From NCBI RefSeq assembly GCF_036323735.1, contig NC_086026.1, positions 95,409,859 through 95,473,858 of the forward strand: 64,000 nt of DNA, given 5' to 3'. The notes under the pieces are model-generated. The model was not told where the DNA came from, ran no database searches, and saw only the letters and a list, made by a program, of their open reading frames with translations. This DNA comes from Rattus norvegicus. Its lineage: Eukaryota; Chordata; Mammalia; Rodentia; Muridae. The translations under genes were made by a program, and so were the position numbers. Every line of letters starts with the position of its first letter. The stretch's first letter is position 1. Below are positions 32,482 to 44,225 of this stretch, one piece after another.

Positions 32482-32580
32482 GTGGGGTAGGCACGGTGTC
32501 CTCCAGTTTGTCATTCCAGCCCTGGGGAAACTGGGGCAAAAAGGTTCAAGGTCACCTTGGACTAGCAGTAAGACAGTGAA
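32482..32580 (+). mobile_element. B1-like SINE remnant
   Basis: GTGGGGTAGGCACGGTGTCC, CAGTTTGTCATTCCAGCCCT and GGTTCAAGGTCACCTTGGAC parallel a B1/PB1 monomer. Diverged. Confidence 0.5.
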
Positions 32581-32639
32581 AGGCACCCTGGTTCCGGGAT
32601 GAAAAGACTTGAATCCCACACTGGTTCCCGGTTGAGGAG

Positions 32640-33025
32640 GCTTGAACCCTGGACACCCTGAAAAGAACAGTAGGCATTTCATCTGACTCCTAGGAAACCA
32701 GGCCCATTACTAGACCTCAGTCCTCTATAGATTTGTGGCTGTCAGTCATGTAAAGGACATCCCCCTAAGCCCCTCCACAGGTAGGGAATGTGACTACAGG
32801 TCATGTAGGCTCAAGACAGATCTCCATTATAATGAGACACCTAAAGGCCTGGAGGCTTAGCCAATGAATTTCCCTTCCCAGACACTCCTCCCTGCAAAAA
32901 GTATTTAATCTCAGGCCAACTCTGAGAAGTGGGCTACAGTTTTACTCATCCACTTTCCGCCATGACAATAAATGCCTTAAAACCATAGACTGTCTCTTTT
33001 CATGGGGATCCATTGTGGGAAGCCA
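32640..33025 (+). mobile_element. Possible solo LTR, plus strand
   Basis: A TATA-like AAAGTATTTAATC near 32897 lies about 70 bp before a polyadenylation-type GACAATAAATGCC near 32966, which is the promoter/poly(A) spacing of an LTR. Followed by CTGTCTCTTTTCATGGGG. Boundaries uncertain; no TSD or retroviral gene seen. Confidence 0.42.
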
Positions 33026-33513
33026 CAGAGAAGGCCTTCACCTACAGAGCCTCCATCTAATCTCCTGAAGAAAGCCTCCCTGTGCTACCAGTGGTGACAG
33101 CTACTAAGCTCAAGCCCAGCACTGCAGTCAAGTCAAAGACTCCGCACAGGACCAGCCGGAGCTCCCCCCGCCCCCACTTCACTCTCAGCCATTCCGCAGC
33201 ATCCCAGCAGTGACTGGATGTCCAAGAGCCTGAGAACCCGAAGGCCTGGCCTCCTTGCAGGCCTGGACCCCAGAGCCAGCTCCAACCATGTCCTGCTCCC
33301 AGACCGAGCTTCCCCTCAAACCCCAGCAGGGTCCTGTGGCTTCCCGCAGCCTGACAGCCGCCTGGTGGTGGTGTGGGGTAGGCACAGACAAACTTCCCCT
33401 GTACTGCCTCCCTGAGCAGCCTGAGCCCTGTGGAGGAGGGGACTCGGGACCCAACTAACCTAAAAACTGTCTCAAAATTCTCAAAGGAAAAATTACCATA
33501 TTTCTAAAACTCC

Positions 33514-33515
<2 letters not shown>
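33026..33515. other. GC-rich unassigned segment
   Basis: Clearly more GC-rich than its surroundings from about 33110 to 33450, with a C-rich run (CCCCCCGCCCCCAC). Both strands are open over 60-90 codons (for example 33255-33458 plus and 33185-33454 minus), without a recognisable domain. It could be a retrocopy, ERV-internal DNA or a regulatory island. Confidence 0.35.
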
Positions 33516-33518
<3 letters not shown>

Positions 33519-33579
<61 letters not shown>

Positions 33580-33616
33580 GGAGAGAGAGAGAGAGAGGGA
33601 GAGAGAGAGAGAGAGA
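33519..33616. repeat. (CA)n(GA)n compound microsatellite
   Basis: About 42 bp of CA followed by about 55 bp of GA with GGGA interruptions. Confidence 0.97.
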
Positions 33617-33701
33617 ATTAAAGAAATAGAAATTATAGTTCAATTATTTCCACTAATAAAATATTCAAACACTGCTTTCCCTAGTAAAAATTAACATCAT
33701 A

Positions 33702-33832
33702 AAAGCCCAGGCACGCTGGTATACACCTGAAATCCCAGCATAAAGGGGGCTGAAGTAATACGATCTTGAACTGGAGTCCATCCTGGGCTGTAGAGTGAGT
33801 TCAAAGCACGTCTAAGCTAATAGTGAAACCAT
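33702..33832 (+). mobile_element. B1 SINE
   Basis: GCCCAGGCACGCTGGTATAC, ACCTGAAATCCCAGCATAAA and CATCCTGGGCTGTAGAGTGA follow the 7SL-derived B1 order. Diverged. Confidence 0.75.
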
Positions 33833-33849
33833 GAACTGAAAACTTTCAA

Positions 33850-33930
33850 GTGCTGGAGATGTATGTGAGAACATTTGACTTGGCAGACACAAGGCCTTCA
33901 GTTCAATCACCAGTACTGCAAAAGTACAAC
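33850..33930 (+). mobile_element. ID-like SINE
   Basis: GTGCTGGAGATGTATGTGAG, AAGGCCTTCAGTTCAATCAC and CAGTACTGCAAAAG follow an ID element. With the B1 just upstream it may form a composite SINE. Confidence 0.6.
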
Positions 33931-34610
33931 TAGAACGTAGCAGAGCCGTGTGACCTCCAGAGGTCATAAATGTGGCTTCTACGAAATAGGAACTCTAATA
34001 GGCATGAATACTGGCACACACAAGTTTATCTCATGCGAACATGCAAGCATGCTGACCTGTGTGGGCCTGTAGACACACACATACATGCATGCACACACAT
34101 ACATACACATTTCTGTACTGGTGATGAAGGTGTGAGCCGGTATGGAGTGGGCCTGTCCTCTTTACTGTACACAATTATGGGGCAGCGCTATGACGGGGAA
34201 CAATGCTCTCAATGTTTAGCAAAGGATTCTCGATGTTTAATCAGGAAGACATGATCAGCGTTTGGGAAGATATGCATGTTTGCTCAAATTTCAATGTTAC
34301 ACAATGTTCTCCCGTAAGCTGTGCGAACTTTACAAGGATACAACACAGACCTCATCTTCGGGGGCTCCTCAAATATGCACAATCCTCATTTATAACCTAC
34401 GAATAAATTTAGTTTTAAAATGCTTTTAAAGAGTATTTTGAGTATCTTTGGTCATTTTCCAGTATATTCAAAGATTTATTTTCACTATTTTTTCCTGTTT
34501 AAATACTTGTTATCTTTAAGGGAGAAATGGCTTAAATTATTTGTGTCTATTACCTCAAACCTAGCACCACTTTTTGCATGTATTTAGTGTGTATGCACAG
34601 GCATCTGTGT
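33931..34610. other. Unassigned sequence
   Basis: Contains a short CA-rich stretch (34070-34110). No gene recognised. Confidence 0.45.
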
Positions 34611-34616
34611 GCATGT

Positions 34617-34623
34617 GTGGTGT

Positions 34624-34664
<41 letters not shown>

Positions 34665-34750
34665 CTGCATGCATATGTGTCTACGGGCATGCATGAATAT
34701 GTCCGTGCAAAAGTGTGGTGTGTGTTGTGTGTGTGTGTATGTGTTTGTAT
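34617..34750. repeat. (GT)n-rich region
   Basis: Two GT runs (34622-34662 and 34717-34750) separated by GCATG-containing spacer. Confidence 0.92.
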
Positions 34751-34893
34751 GATTGTGCAAATGTGGAAACCAGAAGGTAACATGCAAGAAGAGTTGGTCC
34801 TCTCCTTCCAACATGTAAGTCTCAGAGCAAATTCAGGTTGTTATGCTTGGTGGCAAGTACCTTTACCAACTGAGCCATCTTGCCATGCCCCAA
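34751..34893 (-). mobile_element. B3 SINE fragment, minus strand
   Basis: Ends with the reversed head CCAACTGAGCCATCTTGCCA, with GTGGAAACCAGAAGGTAAC and CTTGGTGGCAAGTACC landmarks. Confidence 0.78.
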
Positions 34894-35202
34894 TCTTGTT
34901 TCCTTGACGTGCAGTTCTATGACATCTAATTGTGAAATGACATAGTAAGCAGTGTTCAAATGTAACCGTGTTCAATGTAGCATCTGCTCCAGCATAAGCA
35001 GTGGATAAATGTGACAAGCATTGCTGTTTAGCAATATTGATATATTTTATTTGTTTGCTTCTAAAAGGAAGTATAAAAGTTTCCAGCCATTTCCTTTTTA
35101 GTCTTGGGTGTGTTTTAGTGGCATTGACAACACGACAAAAGTCTCGGAAAAACAAAAAGAATAATAAAACAGAAAGCCAGCCTTTTGTGACTTGTAAAAA
35201 TA
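34894..35202. other. Unassigned sequence
   Basis: AT-rich; no gene or repeat recognised. Confidence 0.45.
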
Positions 35203-35232
35203 TCTCTCTCTCTCCTCTCTCTCTCTCTCTCT

Positions 35233-35276
<44 letters not shown>
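35203..35276. repeat. (CT)n(CA)n compound microsatellite
   Basis: CT-rich run to 35232, then a CA run to 35274. Confidence 0.97.
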
Positions 35277-35277
<1 letters not shown>

Positions 35278-35487
35278 TTCTTTTACGATGCAATGTAGTT
35301 TGATCTTGAGAGAACTATCATTTTGAGCCACAATTTGAAGAAATCTTAACTAGATCCACACAAGACGCTCCATAACCATCTGAAAGACAGCAGCCCCACC
35401 CACCCTTCATCAACACTAAGAACAATGACAGCTGAATGCCAAGGAGCAGCTAAGTGATGCGCAAGAAACTATTTACAAGAGTAAAAT

Positions 35488-35815
35488 GTCTTCAGGTTTC
35501 TAGTGCTGGGAAGAGATACCATGACCATGGCGACTCTGATGAGGAAACATTTAATTGGGGCGGGTTTACAGTTCAGAGTTTTAGTCCATCAACATCACAT
35601 GAAGGGAAGTGTGGCAAGGCAGACACGGTACTGGAGAAGGAACTGAGTTCTCTATCTGGATCACCAGGCAGCAGAAAGTGAGTGAACCACTAGGCCTGGT
35701 TTGAGATTCTGAAACCTCAAAGACCATCACCAGTGACGGACAAAGCCACACCTACTCTACCAAGTCCGTATCTTCTAAGAGTGCCATTTTCATCCAAACC
35801 ATCCCAGAAAGTTCC
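35488..35815 (-). repeat. Old medium-copy rodent repeat, type 1, minus strand
   Basis: GAAGAGATACCATGACCATG, then AACATTTAATTGGGGC, TTACAGTTCAGAG, GGCAGACACGGTACTGGAGA and AAAGCCACACCTACTC run in the order of a common rodent repeat. Other copies in this window are 38900-39245 (plus), 40362-40705 (minus) and 52020-52233 (plus). Confidence 0.68.
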
Positions 35816-36119
35816 TCTGAAATAATTCTAACCAGTTCATCGTTTAGATGTTTCATCATGACAATTCCTACCTCTAATCGTGTTAGTTAACATACCATGC
35901 ATTAATGGTTGTAGAAACTGTTGTGAATGGATGTGTATAACAATCATCAGAGACCTAATCCTATGGAAATCACAAGTAAGGGGAAGCTTAAAGTTCAGAT
36001 CTCTGGCGACTCCGCATTCAACAGGACCAACCTGCAGCGGCAGGCTGACAGGAACTGAAGCAGCACTAGCACCTGTCCCACGCAGGCCTCAGGAGGAGGA
36101 GTCTAGTCTCTGAGTGTTG
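35816..36119. other. Unassigned sequence
   Basis: No gene or repeat recognised. Confidence 0.45.
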
Positions 36120-36255
36120 TATTTTCTCTGCCCCGCCCCCACTTTCTTCCATTCTTCTCTCCTCTTCCTTTCTTCCTTCCTTTCTCTTGTTCTTTTCTTC
36201 CTTCCCTCTCTTTTCTCTTTTTTTCTTTCTACTTTCTTCTCCTTTCCTTTTTCTT
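36120..36255. repeat. Pyrimidine-rich tract
   Basis: About 135 bp of almost pure C/T on the plus strand with TTCCTTTC-type units. The Lys/Glu/Arg-rich minus-strand frames come from it. Confidence 0.92.
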
Positions 36256-36368
36256 TTCTGAGACACGCTGGTCTGGGATGCACTCTGTAGCTCAGGATGA
36301 CTTCGCACTTATCATCTTCCTGCATCCTGGGTGCTGGGATTACAAATGTGTGCCACTGTACCCAGCTA
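36256..36368 (-). mobile_element. B1 SINE, minus strand
   Basis: TGAGACACGCTGGTCTGGGA, CACTCTGTAGCTCAGGATGA, and GGGTGCTGGGATTACAAATG with TGTGCCACTGTACCCAGCT. Near full length. Confidence 0.85.
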
Positions 36369-37385
36369 TAACTGCAGCTTTTCCATGGGCAAAGAACTCT
36401 AGGATTCCTCAGCCGTCGGCAGCAGCTGGCTGAGCAGCAGGGCTGAACCCTAAGATTCCTTAGCCCTTCCATGACAGCTGCCAGTGTTCAGCTCCTGGAC
36501 CAGAGGAGTCTAAAAACCCTTGGGCACAAGGGCCAACCAGCTCTGTGTGACTTTCCCAGTGACCTGGGCCCGGAGCGCCTCGCCTGGCTCTTCGCAGCCT
36601 TCAGTCCTTCTTCTGCCTCATCTGTCCATCCTCCCCACTTCATGCCCCTTCTCATTCTCACTCTGGCCACTCTTGTGAACTGCCGCTCCTCTTCAGCTAT
36701 CAAGCACTTAGTTGTTGCCAGCGTCTGCAGCTCAGCCTCCTTTGTGCTCCATTGCCCCTGCCTTTGCCGCTCTCCTGCGCCCATCATCACTGCCTGGGGT
36801 TTTCAACTCTGGCTTCTTTCATTACCTGCCCAGTCTCTACTACTAACAAGATGCAAGAAAATCCACTTGGCAGCTTTATCTGGAGCCTCCCAATGCAAAT
36901 ACGCAATGGTGCACCTCGTGCTACTCAGGGAGGGAGCACAAGAGAAAACTGCCCAGGAAACACACTAAGTGGACCCAGCAGCCTACATTGATAAACAGGG
37001 GCGAGGGCTGAATTTTGGACCAACCACAGCACAACTACGTGAAATGACAGCATGCATATACACCAATCACAATACACCTTACAGACTAATGGGATTTCGG
37101 TTTCCGCCAATCACAGCATTGATCTCAGCATTTCCTCTGGTAGAGCAGCTGTGGAAGAGCCACCTCTCTAGACTAATTGAAGGTGGCTGCTGAATCATCT
37201 GGAGTTTGCCTTGTCGTGTGACAGACAAAAATCTGATGCGAACTCAATGCTTACTGGGGCTGCCTCCTCAGAAGCTGGAGCAATCAGCTAGGATCCTGTG
37301 AAGTTTTCTTAGGCAACTGGGGAGTCTTCAAAACAGCCCCTGCTGGCAGTAAGTGTGGCCCTGTTAGCTGTTTGACAGTCCTTTT
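36369..37385. other. Unassigned, partly GC-rich sequence
   Basis: A 165-codon open frame (36471-36968, plus) is hydrophobic and serine/leucine-rich, with no recognised domain. The opposite strand is also open over 100 codons, so this reads as composition. CCAATCAC occurs twice near 37065 and 37110. A short similarity links 37310-37370 with 37905-37940. Confidence 0.4.
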
Positions 37386-37387
37386 TA

Positions 37388-37568
37388 AAAAAATATATTA
37401 TTTATTTATTTATTTATTTTTCTTTATATGAGTTCATTGTAGCGTCTTCAGAGACACACCAGAAGAGGGCCTCAGATCCCGTTACAGATGGTCGTAAGCT
37501 GCCATGTGGTTGCTGGGAATTGAACTCAGGATCTCTGGAAGAGCAGTCAGTGCTCTTAACTGCTGAGC
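37388..37568 (-). mobile_element. B2 SINE, minus strand
   Basis: A (TTTA)n start gives the complement of the A-rich tail, then GACACACCAGAAGAGGGC, ATGTGGTTGCTGGGAATTGA, GAAGAGCAGTCAGTGCTCTT and AACTGCTGAGC. The final ~15 bp of the head are degraded or cut. Confidence 0.88.
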
Positions 37569-38764
37569 AAGTCAATCAGAAACACTTGAGGGCTGCAACT
37601 GCTGTCCCATGAGATCTTTGCTTATTTACAGGAAACTGAACAAATAAGGAATACTTGCAATAAGAAAATAAAGAACTTATAGTTAACTATAGTAATATAC
37701 GGTTACACCACATCCCTTCATTCTCTTTCTTTCCCTAACTTCTCCACGATCTTTCCTCATTCTGTCCCAAACTCCTGGCCTCCTCTTCCTTAACTGTTAT
37801 TGTTGCATGTATATGTATTTACTTCTTTTGAAAGTCTATATGCCATTTTCATATACAGTAAAAACTGTCCTCTTTGTTAAACTTCTTTCTGATATGAAAA
37901 TATTAGGCAACTAGGGAGTAAGTGTGGGACTGTTCCTTACCCTTCCCCAACTTTTGTAATCCCTCTCAGTCTCCCCTAAATTCTTCATTCTGTCTGGCAA
38001 ATGGGAAGTTCATAAAATGATGAAGTTTTTAATCAAGAGCCTCCCAGTGCAATAACAACACAACATCCAAGTGTGGAGGTGATACCTGGCAGTCCTTCAT
38101 CATTGCTTAACTGAAGACACTTGAGTATAGAGGAAGGATTATCTAAAAGAAAATTTTAAGCTATTATGATAAAAGAGAAAACAATACAAAGGCAGCTATG
38201 GATCTGAAGCTCTGGCACCAGGGAAAGGCGCTTTCCAGCCAACATCCTGAATACCCCAGATGTGTTTTTCTAGTTAATGATAATGGGTATCCTTATTCCT
38301 GGCTCTTTAATCAGTAACAAAATCAAGTCAATTAGCTTAGCATGTAGCTGCCAATCAGGAGACCCTAGACTCAGTAAAAACCACTCTGAGAATATCTCAA
38401 ACATTTTCAACACCCCTTATTTGGCTGGGTCAGGCAGTTGAAGGTTCTAGTCGAATTACAGACAATATTCTGGATGTGACTGTGAGTGACCAGTTATTTA
38501 TTACATGTGAGGACTCTGAGTTGTAAATCATTTCAGATGAAGAGTAGTATCTATGAACAGAAAACATCCACTGGCCAAAGGCACCACGGATCACAGTATC
38601 ACATAGACCTCACTGGCAGACTTCCTGTCCAAAAATATAATAATCCTAAAATTGTAATAAATAATTCTACTATTCAGTTAACATACAGGATTATCAAAGC
38701 CAGCATTTAGACTGTAGGGGGGAAATGACTGATTATTTAAACACTGTTCAATCTTGGCAGTTTG
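37569..38764. other. Unassigned sequence
   Basis: AT-rich. The stretch near 37905-37940 weakly repeats 37310-37370. No gene recognised. Confidence 0.45.
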
Positions 38765-38768
38765 GTAC

Positions 38769-38832
38769 TGTGTGTGTGTGTGTGTGTTTGTGTGTGTATG
38801 TGTGTATGTGTGTGTATGTGTGTTTGTGTGTT

Positions 38833-38883
<51 letters not shown>
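38769..38883. repeat. (GT)n microsatellite with interruptions
   Basis: About 115 bp of GT with TGTTTG and TGTATG interruptions, then a pure run to 38883. Confidence 0.97.
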
Positions 38884-38885
<2 letters not shown>

Positions 38886-38899
38886 GGGGAAGAAAAGTA

Positions 38900-39247
38900 T
38901 GATGCTTTGAATAACTATGGCTCCCATAAGCTCATACATTTGACTGATGGTCATCAGGAGTGGCATTACTCGAGTAGGAGGTGGTGTGGCTTTGTTCAAG
39001 GAAGTATGTCCATGGGGTTGGGCCTTGAGGTTCTAAAAGCTCAAGCTAAGCCAAGTGTCTTGACCTTCCTGCTACCTGCACATCCTATTATAGAACTCTC
39101 ATTTCCTTCTCCAGCACCATGTTTGCCTACATACGACCATGCTGATAACAAACATCTGAAACTGTAAGCCAGTCCCAATTAAATTTCCTCTTTTATAAGG
39201 GTGTTCATGGTCATGGTGTCTCCTCGAAGCAGAACACTGACTAAAAC
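38900..39247 (+). repeat. Old medium-copy rodent repeat, type 1, plus strand
   Basis: Runs GATGCTTTGAATAACTATGG, CAGGAGTGGCATTACT, GGTGTGGCTTTGTTCAAGGA, CTCCAGCACCATGTTTGCCT, CTGAAACTGTAAGCCAGTCC, then CAATTAAATTTCC and CATGGTCATGGTGTCTCC. It is the most complete copy in the window and the reference used to read the interrupted copy at 52 kb. Confidence 0.7.
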
Positions 39248-39284
39248 AGGAGGACAGAGTACAAACTTAAGTGTCTTCTTTATA

Positions 39285-39512
39285 ACACAGCCTACCTCCT
39301 TTTTAGATAGAGACTCTCATGGGCCTAGAACTCACCAAATAGGCTAAACTTGCTGGCCAGTGAACCCCAGGGATCCTCCTGTCTGTCCCTATCAAGTGCT
39401 GGAATTACAAATACATGTCACTATGCCAGCCATTTTAAGTGAGTTCTGGAGAGAATATTTACATCCTTCTGTTTACAAAGTAAGCACTGTATCCACTAAG
39501 CCATCCCCTTCC
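39285..39512 (-). mobile_element. B4/RSINE1-type composite SINE, minus strand
   Basis: A B1-like part (GGGATCCTCCTGTCTGTCCC, AAGTGCTGGAATTACAAATA) is followed by a reversed ID/tRNA-like head (AGTAAGCACTGTATCCACTA, AGCCATCCCCTTCC). Confidence 0.7.
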
Positions 39513-40182
39513 TAAGGTAAACAGATTTGTAATTTTACATATAAGATGCTTCTAGTATCTGTTTAAAAAAATGTTAGAGGGAGCTTTTTTATGTCCACAC
39601 CTTAATGATGTCTATCCATCTGGATCCATAAGACCCCAAACTCTTAAAGTCTTGACTAATATTGGCCATGTGTACTTCGGAGTCCATGTTGTGTTTTCTG
39701 GCCATGGATGATGTTTTGATCTCTGAGTTTGCACTTCTGTTCTTCACTGAGCAACAAGGAACAGTCTCAGCTGTCAAAGAGCCCCATGTGCCTTCTTGCT
39801 GGCACCCCTAGCATCACAGAGACCCATTCACTGTGACTTCTGAGCCAGCTTTAATAACAAACCATCCATGGAAAGCTGAAGTTTACCACTGGACCATCCT
39901 AGCCCTGTGGCTATGACCTGTGAAATCTGAGCAGGGAACAGTGAAGTAGGTGTCTCATGATCCCCTTCAGAGGGTGCAATCAGACTCCTTGAAATCACTG
40001 TCCCAAATGGGATATTGGGCATTAATCTTAGTATAAAGTAGTGGATATGTTTCTTACATATTGGCAAATAAAAATAACCTAAGTAAACTCTTAAAAATCA
40101 AAGTACAAGGTATTTTCACCCACAACAGGGGTATGGGGAGCACTAGACATTGTATTATTTCATATTTGTTGTCTTATTTACC
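39513..40182. other. Unassigned sequence
   Basis: No gene or repeat recognised. Confidence 0.45.
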
Positions 40183-40350
40183 TTTTTTTAAAGATTTATT
40201 GATTTATTATATATTATATCAAACACACCAGAAAGGGGCATCAGATCTCAATACAGAAGGTTGTGAGCCACATGTACCTGTGGGATTTGAACTCAGGTCC
40301 TCTGGAAGAGGAGTCAGTGCTCTTAACCACTGAGCCATCTCTCCAATCCT
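40183..40350 (-). mobile_element. B2 SINE, minus strand
   Basis: TTTTTTTAAAGATTTATTG (tail complement), ACACACCAGAAAGGGGCATC, GTGGGATTTGAACTCAGGTC, TGCTCTTAACCACTGAGCCA and TCTCTCCAATCC. Essentially full length. Confidence 0.92.
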
Positions 40351-40361
40351 TAGTTAACTTT

Positions 40362-40705
40362 CGATGCTGTAATAAATCATCATGACCAAGGCAACATACG
40401 GAAGAATTTATTGAGGCTTACAGTTCCAGAAGGTGAGTCCATGACTATCATGGTGGAGATAAAGGCAGACAGGAATGGTACTGGCAGTAGCTGAGAGCTT
40501 ACATCTTGAGACACAGCTATGAGGCAGTGAGCCAACAACACTGAAAATGGCATGTGCTTTTGAAATTTCAAAGCGTATCCCCGGTGACACATCTTTTCCA
40601 ACAAAGCCACACCTCCTAATACTTCCTAACCAGTTCCACCAATTGGACATTAAGAATTCAAATACATGTACCTTTGGGGATTGTTCTCATTCAAATCACA
40701 TTTTT
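40362..40705 (-). repeat. Old medium-copy rodent repeat, type 1, minus strand
   Basis: GATGCTGTAATAAATCATCA, TTGAGGCTTACAGTTCCAGA, CAACAAAGCCACACCTCCTA and TTGGACATTAAGAATTCAAA run in reverse order relative to 38900-39247. Confidence 0.65.
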
Positions 40706-40727
40706 TTGGAACTAGAAAAGTTATAAT

Positions 40728-40739
40728 AAGAGGATCAGA
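40728..40739. repeat. TSD of L1 copy D, 5' side
   Basis: AAGAGGATCAGA, identical to 44324-44335. Confidence 0.85.
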
Positions 40740-43573
40740 ACACACCCAGGAGGAGTAGAAGGCAGGAAATAATCAAACTCAGAGCTGAAATTAAAAAAGT
40801 AGAAACAAAAAGGACTATACAAAGAATCAACAGAACTAAAAGCTGGTTCTTTAAGAAAATCAACAAGATAGATAAACCCTTAGCCAGACTAACCAGAGGA
40901 CACAGAGAGCGTATCCAAATTAACAAAATCAGATATGAAAAGGGAGACATAACAACAAAGCCAGAGGAAATTCAAAAAATCATCAGATCCTTCTATAAAA
41001 GCCTATATGCAACAAAACTTGAAAATCTGGAGGAAAGGAACAATTTCCTATACAGATACCAGGTACCCAAGTTAAATCAGGAACAAATAAACCATTTAAA
41101 CAACCCCATAACTCCTAAAGAAATAGAGGCAGTCATTAAAAGTCTTCCAACCAAAAAGAGCCCAGCTCCAGATGGGTTCAGTGCAGAATTCTATCAGACC
41201 TTCATAGTAGACCTCATACCTATACTATCCAAACTATTCCACGAAATTGAAACAGATGGAGCGCTACTGAATTCCTTCTATGAAGCCACAATTACTCTTA
41301 TACCTAAACCACACAAAGACCCAACGAAGAAAGAGAATTTCAGACCAATTTCCCTTATGAATATCGACGCAAAGATACTCAATAAAATTCTTGCAAACCG
41401 AATCCAAGAGCACATCAAAACAATCATTCATCATGATCAAGTAGGCTTCATCCCAGGCATGCAGGGATGGTTTAGTATATGGAAAACCATCAATGTAATC
41501 CACTATATAAACAAACTGAAAGATAAAAACCACATGATCATTTCATTAGACGCTGAGAAAGCATTTGACAAAATTCAACACCCCTTCATGATAAAAGTCC
41601 TGGAATAAACAGGAATTCAAGGCCCATACTTAAACATGGTAAAAGCCATATACAGCAAACCAGTAACTAATATTAAACTAAATGGAGAGAAACTTGAAGC
41701 AATCCCACTAAAATCAGGGACTAGACAAGGCTGCCCACTCTCTCCCTATTTATTCAATATAGTTCTCAAAGTCCTAGCAATCAGACAACAAAAGGAGATG
41801 AAAGGGATACAGATTGGAAAAGAAGAAGTCAAAATATCACTATTGCAGACAATATGATTGTATACTTAAGTGATCCCAAAAGTTCCACCAGAGAACTACT
41901 AAACCTGATAAACAACTTCAGTAAAGTGGCTGGGTATAAAATCAACTCAGACAAATCAGTAGCCTTCCTCTACACAAAAGAGAAACAAGCCGAGAAAGAA
42001 ATTAGGGAAATGACACCCTTCATAATAGTCCCAAATGATATAAAATACCTCGGTGTGTCTTTAACCAAGCAAGTGAAAGATCTGTATGATAAAAACTTCA
42101 AGCTTCTGAAGAAAGAAATTGAAGAAGATCTCAGAAGATGGAAAGATCTCCCATGCTCATGGATTGGCAGGATTAATAGAGTAAAAATGGCCATTTTACC
42201 AAAAGCAATCTACAGATTCAATGCAATCCCCATCAAAATTCCAACCCAATTCTTCATAGAATTAGACAGAACAATTTGCAAATTTGTCTGGAATAACAAA
42301 AAACCCAGGATAGCTAAAACTATCCTCAATAATAAAAGGACTTCTGGGGGGAATCACTACCCCTGAACTCAAGCAGTGTTACAGAGCAGTAGTGATAAAA
42401 AAAAAACTGCATGGTATTGGTACAGAGACAGACAGATAGACCAGTGGAATAGAATTGAAGACCCAGAAATGAACTCATACCTATGATCACTTGATTTTTG
42501 AAAAAGGAGCCAAAACCATCCAATGGAAAAAAGATAGCATTTTCAGCAAATGGTGCTGATTCAACTGGAGGTCAACATGTAGAAGAATGCAGATCAATCC
42601 ATGCTTATCACCCTGTACAAAGCTTAAGTCCAAGTGGATCAAGGACCGCCACATCAAACCAGATACACTCAAATTAATAGAAGAAAAAATGGGGGAAGAA
42701 TCTCCAACACATGGGCACTGGAAAAAATTTCCTGAACAAAACACCAATGGCTTATGCTCTAAGATCAAGAATCGACAAATGGGATCTCATAAAACTGCAA
42801 AGCTTCTGTAAGGCAAAGGACACTGTTGTTAGGACAAAATGGCAACCAACAGATTGGGAAAAGATCTTTACCAATCCTACAATTGATAGAGGGCTTATAT
42901 CCAAAATATACAAAGAACTCAAGAAGTTAGACTACAGGGAGACATATAACCCTATCAAAAAATGGGTTTCAGAGCTAAACAAGGAATTCACAGCTGAGGA
43001 ATGCCAAATGGCTGAGAAACACCTAAAGAAATGTTCAACATCTTTAGTCATAAGGAAAATGCAAATCAAAACAACCCTGAGATTCCACCTCACACCAGTC
43101 AGAATGGCTAAGATCAAAAACTCCGGCGACAGCAAATGCTGGCAAGGATGTGGAGAAAGAGGAGCACTCCTCCGTTGTTGGTGGGATTGCAGACTGGTAC
43201 AACCATTCTGGAAATCAGTCTGGAGGTTCCTCAGAAAATTGGACATTGAACTACCTGAGGACCCAGCTATACTCCTCTTGAGCATATACCCAAAGATACC
43301 CCAACATATAACAAAGACACATGCTCCACTCTGTTCATAGCAGCCTTATTTATAATAGCCCGAAGCTGGAAAGAACCCAGATGCCCTTCAACAGAGGAAT
43401 GATTACAGAAAATGTGGTACATCTACACAATGGAATACTACTCAGCTATCAAAAACAATGACTTTATGAAGTTCACAGGCAAATGGATGGAACTGGAAAA
43501 TATCATCCTGAGTGAGGTAACCCAATCACAGAAAAACACACAGGGTATGCACTCACTGATAAGTGGATATTAG
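40740..43573 (+). pseudogene. ORF2: L1 ORF2, truncated and multiply broken (copy D)
   Basis: Encodes the part of ORF2p from just upstream of the RT domain to the C-terminus; the endonuclease is absent. Recognisable pieces are the RT fingers and palm (41357-41608, ending at an in-frame TAA), 41636-41857, 41854-42366 and 42711-43340. The catalytic FADD is destroyed twice: one T is lost in the Phe codon (near 41842) and the second Asp codon reads AAT (41851). Other damage includes an extra G near 42345 and four extra A at about 42400. The A6 run mutated in copy B is intact here. The cysteine motif remains recognisable as CWQGCGERGALLRCWWDC, with His replaced by Arg. Confidence 0.93.
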
Positions 43574-44145
43574 CCCAAATGCTCGAATTACCCTAGATGC
43601 ACAGAACACATGAAACTCAAGACAGATGACCAAAATGCAAATGCTTCACTCTTTCTTTAAAAGGGGAACAAGAATACCCTTGGGAGGGAATAGGGAGGCA
43701 AAGTTTAGAACAGAGGCTGAAGGAACGCCCATTCAGAACCTGCCCTACATGTGGCCCATACATATACAGCCACCAAACTAGATAAGATGGATGAAGCAAA
43801 GAAGTGCAGGCTGACAGGAACGGGATGTAGATCTCTCCTGAGAGACACACCCAGAATATAGCAAATACATAGGCGAATGCCAGCAGCAAACCACTGAACT
43901 GAGAATGGGACCCCTGTTGAAGGAGTCAGAGAAAGGACTGAAAGGGCTTGAACGGTCTTGAGATCCCATATGAACAGCAATGACAACCAACCAGAGCTTC
44001 CAGGGACTAAGCCACTACCCAAAGACTATACATGGACTGACCCTGGACTCCAACCAATTAGGTAGCAACGAATAGCCTAGTAAGAGCACCATTGGAAGGG
44101 GAAGCCCTTGGTCCTGCCAAGACTGAACCCCCAGTGAACGTGATT

Positions 44146-44225
44146 GTTGGGGGGAGGGCTGTAATTGGGAGAGGATGGGGAGCGGAACACTCATATAGAA
44201 GGGGAGTGGGTGGGGTTAGAGGGAT
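44146..44225 (+). other. G-rich 3' UTR tract of copy D
   Basis: Purine tract with several G runs, equivalent to 18183-18265 (F), 19314-19395 (E) and 58503-58580 (C). Candidate G-quadruplex, a conserved feature of L1 3' UTRs. Confidence 0.7.

Noticed and set aside
36089..36472. Lys/Glu-rich minus-strand frame resembling a charged protein
   Set aside because: Comes from a pyrimidine tract joined to a B1 SINE.
36471..36968. 165-codon plus-strand frame as a possible gene
   Set aside because: No domain, low-complexity Ser/Leu composition, and the opposite strand is also open over the same region.
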